The translations under genes were made by a program, and so were the position numbers. From an uncultured Alistipes sp. (GTDB lineage Bacteria > Bacteroidota > Bacteroidia > Bacteroidales > Rikenellaceae): 17,944 nucleotides of DNA. How positions within the stretch are numbered: position 1 is the first letter of the stretch; each line of letters opens with the position of its first letter. This document shows positions 8,115 to 14,568 of the stretch, one piece after another. Where the stretch lies: contig UQUQ01000038.1 in assembly GCA_900544265.1 (NCBI GenBank), positions 1 to 17,944 on the forward strand, in the 5' to 3' direction. Under the pieces are notes generated by a model. That model ran no database searches. It was not told the DNA's origin and was given only the letters and a program-made list of their open reading frames with translations.

Positions 8115-8237
8115 ATCGTTTCGGTTTTTCGCGTCGCCCGAGGACCGGTCCCCGCCGCTACCGCATCGCAGCGGAACACCACACACCAAAAATTCCTTCC
8201 GTCCACTTGCAGGGAAACGGCCTCGGGCATCGCATCG
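8115..8237 (-). other. 123-nt gap between GH92 and EEP genes
   Basis: This is by far the longest gap inside the operon. It holds a 10-nt palindrome, GGACCGGTCC (8142-8151), and a 39-codon minus-strand reading frame from ATG at 8230 to a stop at 8111-8113 that overlaps the EEP start. The small frame shows no recognisable domain or convincing codon bias. A near -7 element (AATTTTTG on the minus strand near 8180) could be a weak internal promoter. No function is assigned. Confidence 0.3.
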
Positions 8238-11120
8238 TTATTTCACAAAGAGATTTTCCGCGGGAATCGGCGCGAACTCCGTCTCGCCGGGAGCCTTCCA
8301 GCCCCAGGAGAGCTCCTGACCTTCGTAATCCTCGAAGTAGAGCAGGCGGAAGGCGTGCAGCCCCTCGTCGAGGGCCACGCGGCCCGTCGCCGTGACGGCG
8401 GCATGCGACGTATCGTTGTCGACGACCCTGTGTCCGTCGATCAGCAGCACGCTGCCGTCGTCGCTGCGCGTCGAGAACTCCCAGACACCCCGCTGCGGGA
8501 TGCGCACGAGCCCCTCGAAGAGGTAGGCGAAGTGATCCTCCTGCGGCGCCCCGGCAATCGACGGCTCGGCCATCACGCCGCGCGAGAGGGGCTCCGCACG
8601 TTCGATGTCGGCCACGCGCGCGAAGGACCCTTCGTAATAGGTATAGGCCACGCCCGGCACGCTCGCCGCAGCGGCCGCTGCCGGCAGGAACTCCGCCTTC
8701 TCGGCCCGCAGCGTCAGCGTGCGGCTCGGGGCGGCGCCCTCCCTGAAGCCCCGGGCGCGGAGCGTCAGCGTGCGATCCACGCGGACCGGCGTCTCGTAGA
8801 GGGCCGAGAGCGAATCGGGCTCCGAGCCGTCGAGCGTATAGCGGATCTCGGCCCCGGGCGTCGTCGTCGCCAGTGCGACGTCGACCGGCTCGGTGAAGAG
8901 GCTCACCGACTGCGTCGTATAGGGAATCGAGACCGTCTCGCCGCGCGTAAGCGACGAGGGCTGCGCCGCGGCCGAGGTGCCGCGCGTAAGGTCCGCCTCG
9001 GGCAGCATCGTAAAGTGCAGCTCGCCGCCCGCCATGAGCTGTTCGTAGGTGATGAAGTTGGTATCGACCGCCTCGCCGTTGAGCGTCACAGCACCGACAT
9101 AACGGTTGCGGCGCGGCGTGTCGGCCGTGACGGTGAGCGTGCGGCCGTTGGCCAGACGCACGGTGGCCCGCTCGAAGAGCGGCGCCGTCAGGACAAACTC
9201 GTTCGAGCCGGGGCAGACGGGATAGAAGCCCAGCGACGAGAAGACATACCAGGCCGACATCTGCCCGCAGTCCTCGTTGCCGATGATCCCTTCGGGGGTC
9301 GGGGCATACATCTCGTCGAGCAGGCGGCGCGTCAGCTCCTGCGTCTTCCACGGCATGCCGACATAACTATAGAGGTAGGCCATGTGGTGGCTCGGCTCGT
9401 TGCCGTGGGCGTACTGGCCCAGAAGGCCCGTGATGTCGTCCAGGCCGACATCCTCGTGCGGGGATTCGAGCGTGAAGAGGCGGTCGAGCTCCCGGACGAA
9501 GGCCTCGCGGCTGCCGAAGAGCTGCTCGAGGCCGTTCACGTCGTGCGGCGCGAAGAAGCGGTACTGCCACGGCGTGGCCTCGGTGTAGTCGCGTCCGGCG
9601 ACGAACTCCTCGAAGGGCGCCGACCAGCTGCCGTCGCGCTGCCGCCCGCGGAAGAAGCGGGTCGAGCCGTCGAAGACATTGACATAGTTGAGCGCCCGGC
9701 CGTAATACTCCGCGGCAATGTCGCTGCGGCCCAGCGTCTCGGCCATGCGGGCGATCGTCCAGTCGTCATAGGCGTATTCGAGCGTGCAGGAGACCGACTC
9801 GCGGAGGATATTCGAGGGGATGTATCCGTCGGCGACGTAATACTCCGACCCCTTGCGGTTGCAGTTCGACGAGCGCACCATGGCATCGAGCGCATGCTCC
9901 GCATCGAAGCCCCGGATTCCCTTCATCCAGGCGTCGGCAATGACCGATGCGGCATGATAGCCGATCATCGTGCGCGTCTCGCCCGACGAGAGGGGCCAGA
10001 TCGGCAGCTCGCCCGTCGTATCGTACATGTCGAGCATCGAGCGGACCATGTCGCCCACGAGCGTCGTGTCGACAAGCGTCTGCAGGGGGTTCCACGCCCG
10101 GAAGGTATCCCACAGCGAGAGGGTCGAATAGTAGGCCCGGCCGGCGGGCAGGCGGCCGATGGTGCCGTCGCTGCGGCGGTAGTCGCCGTTGACGTCGCTC
10201 ATCAGGTTGGGCGTGAGTTTCGTATGGTACTGCGCCGTATAGAAGACCGTGCGCTCACCGCGCGTGCCGCCCTCGACGACAATGTCCGACAGGGCGTCGC
10301 GCCACAGCGTCTCGGCGCGGGCATGCACGGCATCGAAATCGAGTGCGGGAACCTCCTCAAGGCGGTTCTCGCGGGCATTCTCCGCGCTGACGGCCGAGAG
10401 ACCCACGGCCACGGTCAGCGTCCCGACCTCCGGGGCGAAGGTGAGGACGGCCTGCCGGTCGCCGAGCAGTTCAACCCCGGTGAACGGTTCCGAGAAGCGT
10501 GCCGAGAAGTAGACGTACTGGTCGGCCACCCAGCCCTGCGTGCGGCGCATGCCCTCGATCTCGTCGGCAGCCGTCTGCCGCAGTTCGCGCAGGTCGATCC
10601 GCTCCTCGGTGATGGTGTGCATCAGGTCGATGACCACGCGCCGCGGCCCTTCGCCGCGGAACGTGTAGCGGTGCACGCCCGTGCGGGGCGCCGCCGTCAG
10701 CTCGACCTCCAGCCCGTCGTCGGAGAGCTCGACGGCGTAGTAGCCGCACGAGGCCTGCTCGCGACGGTGCGAGAAGGCGTAGGGCGTGTGGCGGAATTCG
10801 CCGTCGCTCACCACGTCGTCGCGCAGCGTGGGATAGAAGAGGATATCTCCCAGATCGGCGCACCCCGTGCCGCTCAAATGCGTATGCGAGAAGCCGTCGA
10901 TCGTCGTATCGTCATAATGGTAGCCGGCGCAGGCGTCCCAGTCGCCCGAGCGCGTGTCGGGGCTGAGCTGCACCATGCCGAAGGGGGTCGTGGCGCCGGG
11001 ATAGGTGTGGCCGTGGAATCCGGTTCCGATGAAGGGATCGACATAATCGATCGGATCCGAGGGCTGCATGCAGGCTGCACATGCGCATGCCGCCAGGGCC
11101 AGAGTCAAGGTTCGCATCAT
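8238..11120 (-). CDS. GH92 alpha-mannosidase lipoprotein with CHB_HEX_C and PA14 domains
   Basis: This 960-residue GH92 enzyme should be a calcium-dependent exo-alpha-mannosidase. The N-terminus has a lipoprotein signal with C17 (ACAAC) followed by DYVDPFIGTG at 25-34, the family's hallmark start. The GH92 body runs to ~710: TEATPWQY (513-520, E514 at the general-acid position), HGNEPSHH (572-579), and GNEDCGQMSAWYVFS (614-628) with acidic residues at the general-base site. Beyond it, residues ~745-806 (GAEIRYTLDGSEP) match a CHB_HEX_C/Fn3-like domain and ~825-957 (EFSTRSDDGSVLLIDG) a PA14 domain, probably for carbohydrate binding. Most GH92 enzymes are about 730-780 residues, so this is an extended form. 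A second ATG lies one codon downstream. It is the first gene of the operon, divergent from the regulator. Confidence 0.95.
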   Translation of the reverse strand: MMRTLTLALAACACAACMQPSDPIDYVDPFIGTGFHGHTYPGATTPFGMVQLSPDTRSGDWDACAGYHYDDTTIDGFSHTHLSGTGCADLGDILFYPTLRDDVVSDGEFRHTPYAFSHRREQASCGYYAVELSDDGLEVELTAAPRTGVHRYTFRGEGPRRVVIDLMHTITEERIDLRELRQTAADEIEGMRRTQGWVADQYVYFSARFSEPFTGVELLGDRQAVLTFAPEVGTLTVAVGLSAVSAENARENRLEEVPALDFDAVHARAETLWRDALSDIVVEGGTRGERTVFYTAQYHTKLTPNLMSDVNGDYRRSDGTIGRLPAGRAYYSTLSLWDTFRAWNPLQTLVDTTLVGDMVRSMLDMYDTTGELPIWPLSSGETRTMIGYHAASVIADAWMKGIRGFDAEHALDAMVRSSNCNRKGSEYYVADGYIPSNILRESVSCTLEYAYDDWTIARMAETLGRSDIAAEYYGRALNYVNVFDGSTRFFRGRQRDGSWSAPFEEFVAGRDYTEATPWQYRFFAPHDVNGLEQLFGSREAFVRELDRLFTLESPHEDVGLDDITGLLGQYAHGNEPSHHMAYLYSYVGMPWKTQELTRRLLDEMYAPTPEGIIGNEDCGQMSAWYVFSSLGFYPVCPGSNEFVLTAPLFERATVRLANGRTLTVTADTPRRNRYVGAVTLNGEAVDTNFITYEQLMAGGELHFTMLPEADLTRGTSAAAQPSSLTRGETVSIPYTTQSVSLFTEPVDVALATTTPGAEIRYTLDGSEPDSLSALYETPVRVDRTLTLRARGFREGAAPSRTLTLRAEKAEFLPAAAAAASVPGVAYTYYEGSFARVADIERAEPLSRGVMAEPSIAGAPQEDHFAYLFEGLVRIPQRGVWEFSTRSDDGSVLLIDGHRVVDNDTSHAAVTATGRVALDEGLHAFRLLYFEDYEGQELSWGWKAPGETEFAPIPAENLFVK

Positions 11121-11142
11121 GGCTGTTCAGGTTTCGGGTATA

Positions 11143-11150
11143 CAAATATA
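11143..11150 (-). promoter_or_regulatory. -7 element of the GH92 operon promoter
   Basis: On the minus strand this reads TATATTTG, a perfect fit to the Bacteroidetes TAnnTTTG -7 consensus, 22 nt upstream of the GH92 ATG. No TTTG -33 element occurs 19-21 nt further upstream. That absence, with the operator-like element 28 nt away, suggests an activator-dependent promoter. Confidence 0.6.
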
Positions 11151-11178
11151 CGAAAGAAGAGGTTGCCGACGATGGCGA

Positions 11179-11209
11179 TTTGCGCTTTTGCCTCCTCAAT
11201 TTGCGCACA
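11179..11209 (-). promoter_or_regulatory. Candidate XylR-type operator, copy B
   Basis: TTTGCG half-sites at 11179-11184 and 11200-11205 are direct repeats 21 nt apart, and 25 of 31 positions match copy A at 102-132. The element sits between the divergent regulator and GH92 genes. Its near half-site would be centred roughly at -46 from the GH92 start predicted by the -7 element, a typical activator position for AraC-family proteins. Binding by the neighbouring regulator is inference. Confidence 0.65.
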
Positions 11210-11281
11210 GATTACCCCCCTCCGGCACCTCCCGCAAGAGAAAAAAAGGAGGTATGACCGTGTCATTTTGACAAAAAAGGT

Positions 11282-11289
11282 TATCTTTA
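11282..11289 (+). promoter_or_regulatory. Possible -7 element of the regulator gene
   Basis: TATCTTTA differs from TAnnTTTG only in the last base and lies 21 nt upstream of the regulator ATG. The nearest TTTG (11267-11270) is only 11 nt upstream, too close for a -33 element, so the promoter call is tentative. Confidence 0.4.
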
Positions 11290-11310
11290 TCCCGAAAAAC
11301 GCTCATCGGC

Positions 11311-12486
11311 ATGGCACGCATCATCCTCATGACCGACTTCTCCGAAGCCTACGCCCGCAGCCTGCTGCTGGGCATCGCCCGCTATGCGCACGACTCGGGA
11401 CAGGCGTGGAGCCTCTGCCGGCTGCCCCTTGCGATCCGCGAAAAGTCGGGCATCGAGGCCGTCGTCGAGTGGGCGCGCCGCATGCGGGCCGAGGCCGTCA
11501 TCGGACAGTTCTACAACACGGACAAGGTCGAGCTCTTCGCCCGCAACGGCATCATTGCCATCGCCCAGGACTTCAAGGCCCGCTTCTCGACGATCCCCAA
11601 CATCACGGGACCCCACTACCGGGCCGGGGAGATGGGCGCCGAATACTTCATCAAGAAGGGATTCCGCCACTTCGCCTTCTACGGCACGCGCGGCATCGTC
11701 TGGTCGGACGAACGCTGCCAGGGCTTCCGCGACACGGTCCGCCGGGCCAACGCCGGGTATACCTTCTCGGCGCTGCGCAACACGTCGCAGACCGATCTGT
11801 GGCTCTACGACCCGATCCAGCTGACCACCTGGCTGCAATCGCTGCCCAAGCCCGTGGCGATCATGGCCTGCGACGACAACCAGGCCTACCACATCACCGA
11901 GGCGTGCCTCCAGGCCGAAGGGGCCGGATTCCGCATCCCGGACGACATCGCCGTGCTGGGCGTCGACAACGACGAGACGATCTGCCGCCTCTCGGCGCCG
12001 AACCTCTCGTCGCTCAACCAGAACATCGAACAGGGCGGCTACGACGTCGCCCGCCTGATCGACCGCATCCTGCACGACCCGAAGGCCGAACGCGAGGACA
12101 TCATGGTCTACCCCACGCACATCATCACGCGCCAGTCGACGGACATCTACGCCAACAACGACCCCCACATCGCCGAGGTGCTGAAGTACATCCACGAGAA
12201 CATCAGCCAGAAGATCACGGTCGACGAACTCGTGGCCCTCGTGCCGCTCTCGCGCCGCCTGCTCGAATCGCGTTTCAAGAAGAGCATGGGCACGTCGATC
12301 TACGACTACATCATCCAGGTCCGCATCGAGAAGATGACACAGCTGCTGGGCGAGGGGTTGAGCGTCTCGGAGGCCGCCTCGGAGCTGGGATTCTCCGACA
12401 TCAAGAATGTCTCGCGCACCTTCAAGCAGCTCAAGGGGATGACCCCTTCGGAGTACCGGCAGCAGGTCACGCTCGGCAAGTTCTGA
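11311..12486 (+). CDS. XylR-like transcriptional regulator (LacI-type sensor, AraC HTH)
   Basis: This 391-residue regulator combines a periplasmic-binding-like sugar sensor (~3-275; AIMACDDNQAYHITEAC at 183-199 and DDIAVLGVDNDE at 211-222 are typical of LacI/XylR-type sensors) with a C-terminal AraC double helix-turn-helix (~285-385; VSEAASELGFSDIKNVSRTFKQ and GMTPSEYR). This is the E. coli XylR domain order, although the ligand need not be xylose. It has no signal or membrane segment and should act in the cytoplasm. It is transcribed divergently from the GH92 operon across 190 nt containing the operator-like element. I infer it activates that operon on sensing a released sugar. It ends 15 nt from the convergent flavin reductase gene, with no obvious terminator between them. 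Confidence 0.93.
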   Translation: MARIILMTDFSEAYARSLLLGIARYAHDSGQAWSLCRLPLAIREKSGIEAVVEWARRMRAEAVIGQFYNTDKVELFARNGIIAIAQDFKARFSTIPNITGPHYRAGEMGAEYFIKKGFRHFAFYGTRGIVWSDERCQGFRDTVRRANAGYTFSALRNTSQTDLWLYDPIQLTTWLQSLPKPVAIMACDDNQAYHITEACLQAEGAGFRIPDDIAVLGVDNDETICRLSAPNLSSLNQNIEQGGYDVARLIDRILHDPKAEREDIMVYPTHIITRQSTDIYANNDPHIAEVLKYIHENISQKITVDELVALVPLSRRLLESRFKKSMGTSIYDYIIQVRIEKMTQLLGEGLSVSEAASELGFSDIKNVSRTFKQLKGMTPSEYRQQVTLGKF

Positions 12487-12501
12487 CGCCCCCGCCGTCG
12501 C

Positions 12502-13134
12502 CTATTTCCGCTTCTTGTCCGTCCGCGGCCTTGCTGCGCCGGCCCTGCCGCCGGTGCGTTCCCCCGCCGCCGCACGCCGCCGCACCGACCAGCCGAAATG
12601 GCCCAGCGCCTCGCCCAGGGCGTAGTATTCGCCGTGGGAGTAGACGATCGGGCAGGCCCGCTCCAGGCAGAACTTCCCCGTCTCCGGGTCGATATAGGCG
12701 GCATCGACCTGCACGTTGACCACCTCGGCCAGAAACATGTCGTGCGAGCCCAGCGGCAGCACCTGCCGCACGCGGCATTCGATATTGACCGGCGCCTCGT
12801 CGACCAGCGGCGCCGCCACCCGGCCCGCCGGCACTGGCGTCAGGCCCGCCTCGCGGAACTTGTCGTAATCGCGCCCCGAGCGGACGCCGCACCAGTCGGT
12901 CGCGCGCGCCAGCCGCCGGGTCGTCAGGTTGATGACAAACTCGCCCGTGCGGCGGATGATCCCGTAGGAGTGGCGCTCGGGGCGGATCGACACGTAACAC
13001 ATCGGCGGATCGGTGCACACCGTGCCGGTCCACGCCACAGTCAGCAGGTTGTACTCTTCGGGCGCCGTACCGCAGCTCACCAGCACTGCCGGCAGCGGAT
13101 AGAGCACCGTGCCGGGTTTCCAGGTCTCTTTCAT
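12502..13134 (-). CDS. Flavin reductase-like FMN-binding protein
   Basis: This 210-residue protein matches the flavin reductase/DIM6-NTAB split-barrel family: NLLTVAWTGTVCTDPPMCYVSIRPERHSY at about 29-57 carries the typical flavin-contacting segment, followed by GEFVINL (64-70) and the DYDKFREAGLTP region. It has no signal peptide and is presumably cytoplasmic, reducing or binding FMN. The C-terminus from ~183 is a low-complexity basic tail (RRRAAAGERTGGRAG ending KKRK) not usual for the family core; its role is unknown. The gene is divergent from the Xer recombinase gene and shares a compact palindromic promoter region. No functional link to the glycan operon is apparent. The physiological substrate cannot be predicted. 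Confidence 0.88.
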   Translation of the reverse strand: MKETWKPGTVLYPLPAVLVSCGTAPEEYNLLTVAWTGTVCTDPPMCYVSIRPERHSYGIIRRTGEFVINLTTRRLARATDWCGVRSGRDYDKFREAGLTPVPAGRVAAPLVDEAPVNIECRVRQVLPLGSHDMFLAEVVNVQVDAAYIDPETGKFCLERACPIVYSHGEYYALGEALGHFGWSVRRRAAAGERTGGRAGAARPRTDKKRK

Positions 13135-13186
13135 GATCGGTTCCGTTTTTCGGACGCCGCAAGCCGCCGCGGCGCCGCCATGCGTA

Positions 13187-13194
13187 CAAAGATA
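13187..13194 (-). promoter_or_regulatory. -7 element of the flavin reductase gene
   Basis: TATCTTTG on the minus strand is a perfect TAnnTTTG match 52 nt upstream of the ATG. It forms one arm of a near-palindrome (13187-13215) whose other arm is the recombinase -7 element. No -33 TTTG is present at the expected spacing. Confidence 0.6.
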
Positions 13195-13207
13195 CCGATT
13201 TTTCGGT

Positions 13208-13215
13208 TATCTTTG
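13208..13215 (+). promoter_or_regulatory. -7 element of the Xer recombinase gene
   Basis: TATCTTTG matches TAnnTTTG exactly and ends only 4 nt before the ATG at 13220. Transcription would begin at or next to the start codon, predicting a leaderless or nearly leaderless mRNA. No -33 TTTG is seen. Confidence 0.65.
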
Positions 13216-13219
13216 CGGT

Positions 13220-14125
13220 ATGCTGACGGATTTCATACGCTACCTCGAGGCCGAACGGCGCTACTCGCCGCTCACGGTGCGCAACTACCGGCGCGACATC
13301 GAGGGGTTCCTCCGCTGGTTGGGATACGACGATCCCGACCGCGTCGACATGAAGGAGATCACCACCGAGCAGGTGCGCGACTGGATTCTCTACCGCACCG
13401 ACACGGCCCGCCTGAACGCCGCGTCGATGAACCGCGAAGTCTCGTCGCTGCGCGCGCTCTTCCGCTGGCTGCTCCGCACGGGCGCCGTCGAGCACGACAT
13501 CATGCGGCCGATCCGGTCGCTCAAGCGCCCGCAGCACCTCCCGGCCTTCATCCCCGAAAGCCGCATGAGCGGCATCGTCCGCGAATGCGAAACCGAGTCG
13601 GAGCAGTTCCTCACCGAGCGCGATACGCTCATCGTGCTGCTCTTCTACACCTGCGGCGTGCGCCTGGCGGAGCTCGCGGGCATCGACCGCGACGACTTCT
13701 CGGCCGACTGTACGTCGCTGCGCGTGCGGGGCAAGGGGGACAAGCAGCGGATCGTCCCCGTCCTGGCGTGCGTGCGCGAAAAGATTTTGCACTACCTCCG
13801 CCTGATTGAAAGGCAAAATATTTGCAATTCTACGGAAAAAGCACTATTTTTAACGTGGAAAGGGAGGCGCTGCTCCCACAGCACGATCTACCGGATCGTG
13901 CAACGGGAACTGCTCCAGAACGGCGTCCAGGGCAAGGCAAGCCCTCACGTGCTGCGCCACACCTTCGCCACGCACCTGATGAACGGAGGCGCCGATCTGC
14001 GCGAAATCCAGGAGCTTCTGGGGCACTCCTCGCTCAAGGCCACGCAGGTCTACACGCACAACAGCATCGCCCGCCTCCGGGAGACATACCGAAAAGCCCA
14101 TCCCCGCGAAAAGGGAGGGAAGTGA
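13220..14125 (+). CDS. xerC: XerC/XerD-type tyrosine recombinase
   Basis: This 301-residue site-specific recombinase has the length of chromosomal Xer proteins that resolve chromosome dimers at dif. The N-terminal SAM-like domain (~1-90) is followed by a catalytic domain with all expected residues: R148 (CGVRLAEL), K172 (GKGDK), H243 and R246 (HVLRH), H269 (GHSS), and the nucleophile Y278 (QVYTH). The start at 13220 was chosen because the upstream extension runs through the divergent promoter. The gene is followed after 22 nt by hpf, an arrangement common in Bacteroidetes. No attachment site, excisionase or phage gene lies nearby, so it is not read as a mobile-element integrase. XerC versus XerD cannot be settled from sequence alone; the symbol is the usual one for this neighbourhood. 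Confidence 0.88.
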   Translation: MLTDFIRYLEAERRYSPLTVRNYRRDIEGFLRWLGYDDPDRVDMKEITTEQVRDWILYRTDTARLNAASMNREVSSLRALFRWLLRTGAVEHDIMRPIRSLKRPQHLPAFIPESRMSGIVRECETESEQFLTERDTLIVLLFYTCGVRLAELAGIDRDDFSADCTSLRVRGKGDKQRIVPVLACVREKILHYLRLIERQNICNSTEKALFLTWKGRRCSHSTIYRIVQRELLQNGVQGKASPHVLRHTFATHLMNGGADLREIQELLGHSSLKATQVYTHNSIARLRETYRKAHPREKGGK

Positions 14126-14147
14126 TAACTTTATAAAACGTAAAGCT

Positions 14148-14447
14148 ATGAACGTACAGATTCAATCCGTGAAATTCGACGCAGACAAGCGGCTGATCGA
14201 ATTCGTTGAAGCCAAGATGGCAAAACTGGACCGTTTCGCAGATCGCTCGACGGGCGCAGAGGTCATCCTCAAACTCGATAAGGACCACGAAAAGGGAAAC
14301 AAGATAGCCACGATCACCCTCCACATGCCGGGCGAGGACCTGGTGGCCTGCCACCAGTCCAAGGCATTCGAGGAGTCGGTCGACGAGGCCATCGACGCCC
14401 TGAAGCGCCAGCTGGACAAGTTCAAGGGCAAATTTGACAACAAGTAA
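14148..14447 (+). CDS. hpf: Short ribosome hibernation-promoting factor (HPF/YfiA)
   Basis: This 99-residue protein belongs to the HPF/YfiA/RaiA family, which binds the 30S decoding region and stabilises inactive ribosomes in stationary phase. It shows the family's N-terminal beta strand (MNVQIQSVKFDAD), the EFVEAKMAKLDRF helix, the central strands (EVILKLDKD, KIATITLHMPG), and the C-terminal helix DEAIDALKRQLDKFK. It has the short form with no dimerisation tail. It lies 22 nt downstream of the recombinase gene. The sequence TAACTTTA at 14126-14133, right after that stop, resembles a -7 element, so it may also have its own promoter (weak evidence). A strong hairpin follows. Confidence 0.92.
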   Translation: MNVQIQSVKFDADKRLIEFVEAKMAKLDRFADRSTGAEVILKLDKDHEKGNKIATITLHMPGEDLVACHQSKAFEESVDEAIDALKRQLDKFKGKFDNK

Positions 14448-14469
14448 CCCCTTCCGACACACGAAAAAG

Positions 14470-14497
14470 GACGGCCGTCTCGCAGGAGACGGCCGTC
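14470..14497. terminator. Terminator between convergent hpf and lipoprotein genes
   Basis: A perfect 12-bp stem, GACGGCCGTCTC (14470-14481) and GAGACGGCCGTC (14486-14497), encloses a 4-nt loop. The flanking A tract at 14463-14468 gives a T tract only on the minus strand, so it best serves the lipoprotein gene ending at 14569, but it also lies 22 nt after the hpf stop. Confidence 0.8.
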
Positions 14498-14568
14498 GTC
14501 GTATCGGCCCTGTATACCATGCATTCCCTCACCGGTGCCGACGGGCCGGTGCGGATTGTTGCACGCGG

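Noticed and set aside
11254..11271. Five-codon frame after a perfect AGGAGG in the GH92-regulator spacer
   Set aside because: The purine run is only 1 nt from the ATG, too close for a ribosome-binding site, and Bacteroidetes rarely rely on strong Shine-Dalgarno sequences. Probably chance.
8355..12719. Very long (1454-codon) plus-strand open frame
   Set aside because: It runs antisense through GH92 and then out of frame through the regulator gene. No domain is recognisable, and stop-free shadow frames are expected in GC-rich coding DNA.
13220..14125. Tyrosine recombinase as sign of an integrated mobile element
   Set aside because: Length, motifs and the adjoining hpf gene fit the chromosomal Xer system. 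No att repeats, mobilisation genes or composition shift were seen, and the tRNA-Glu gene shows no nearby partial duplicate.
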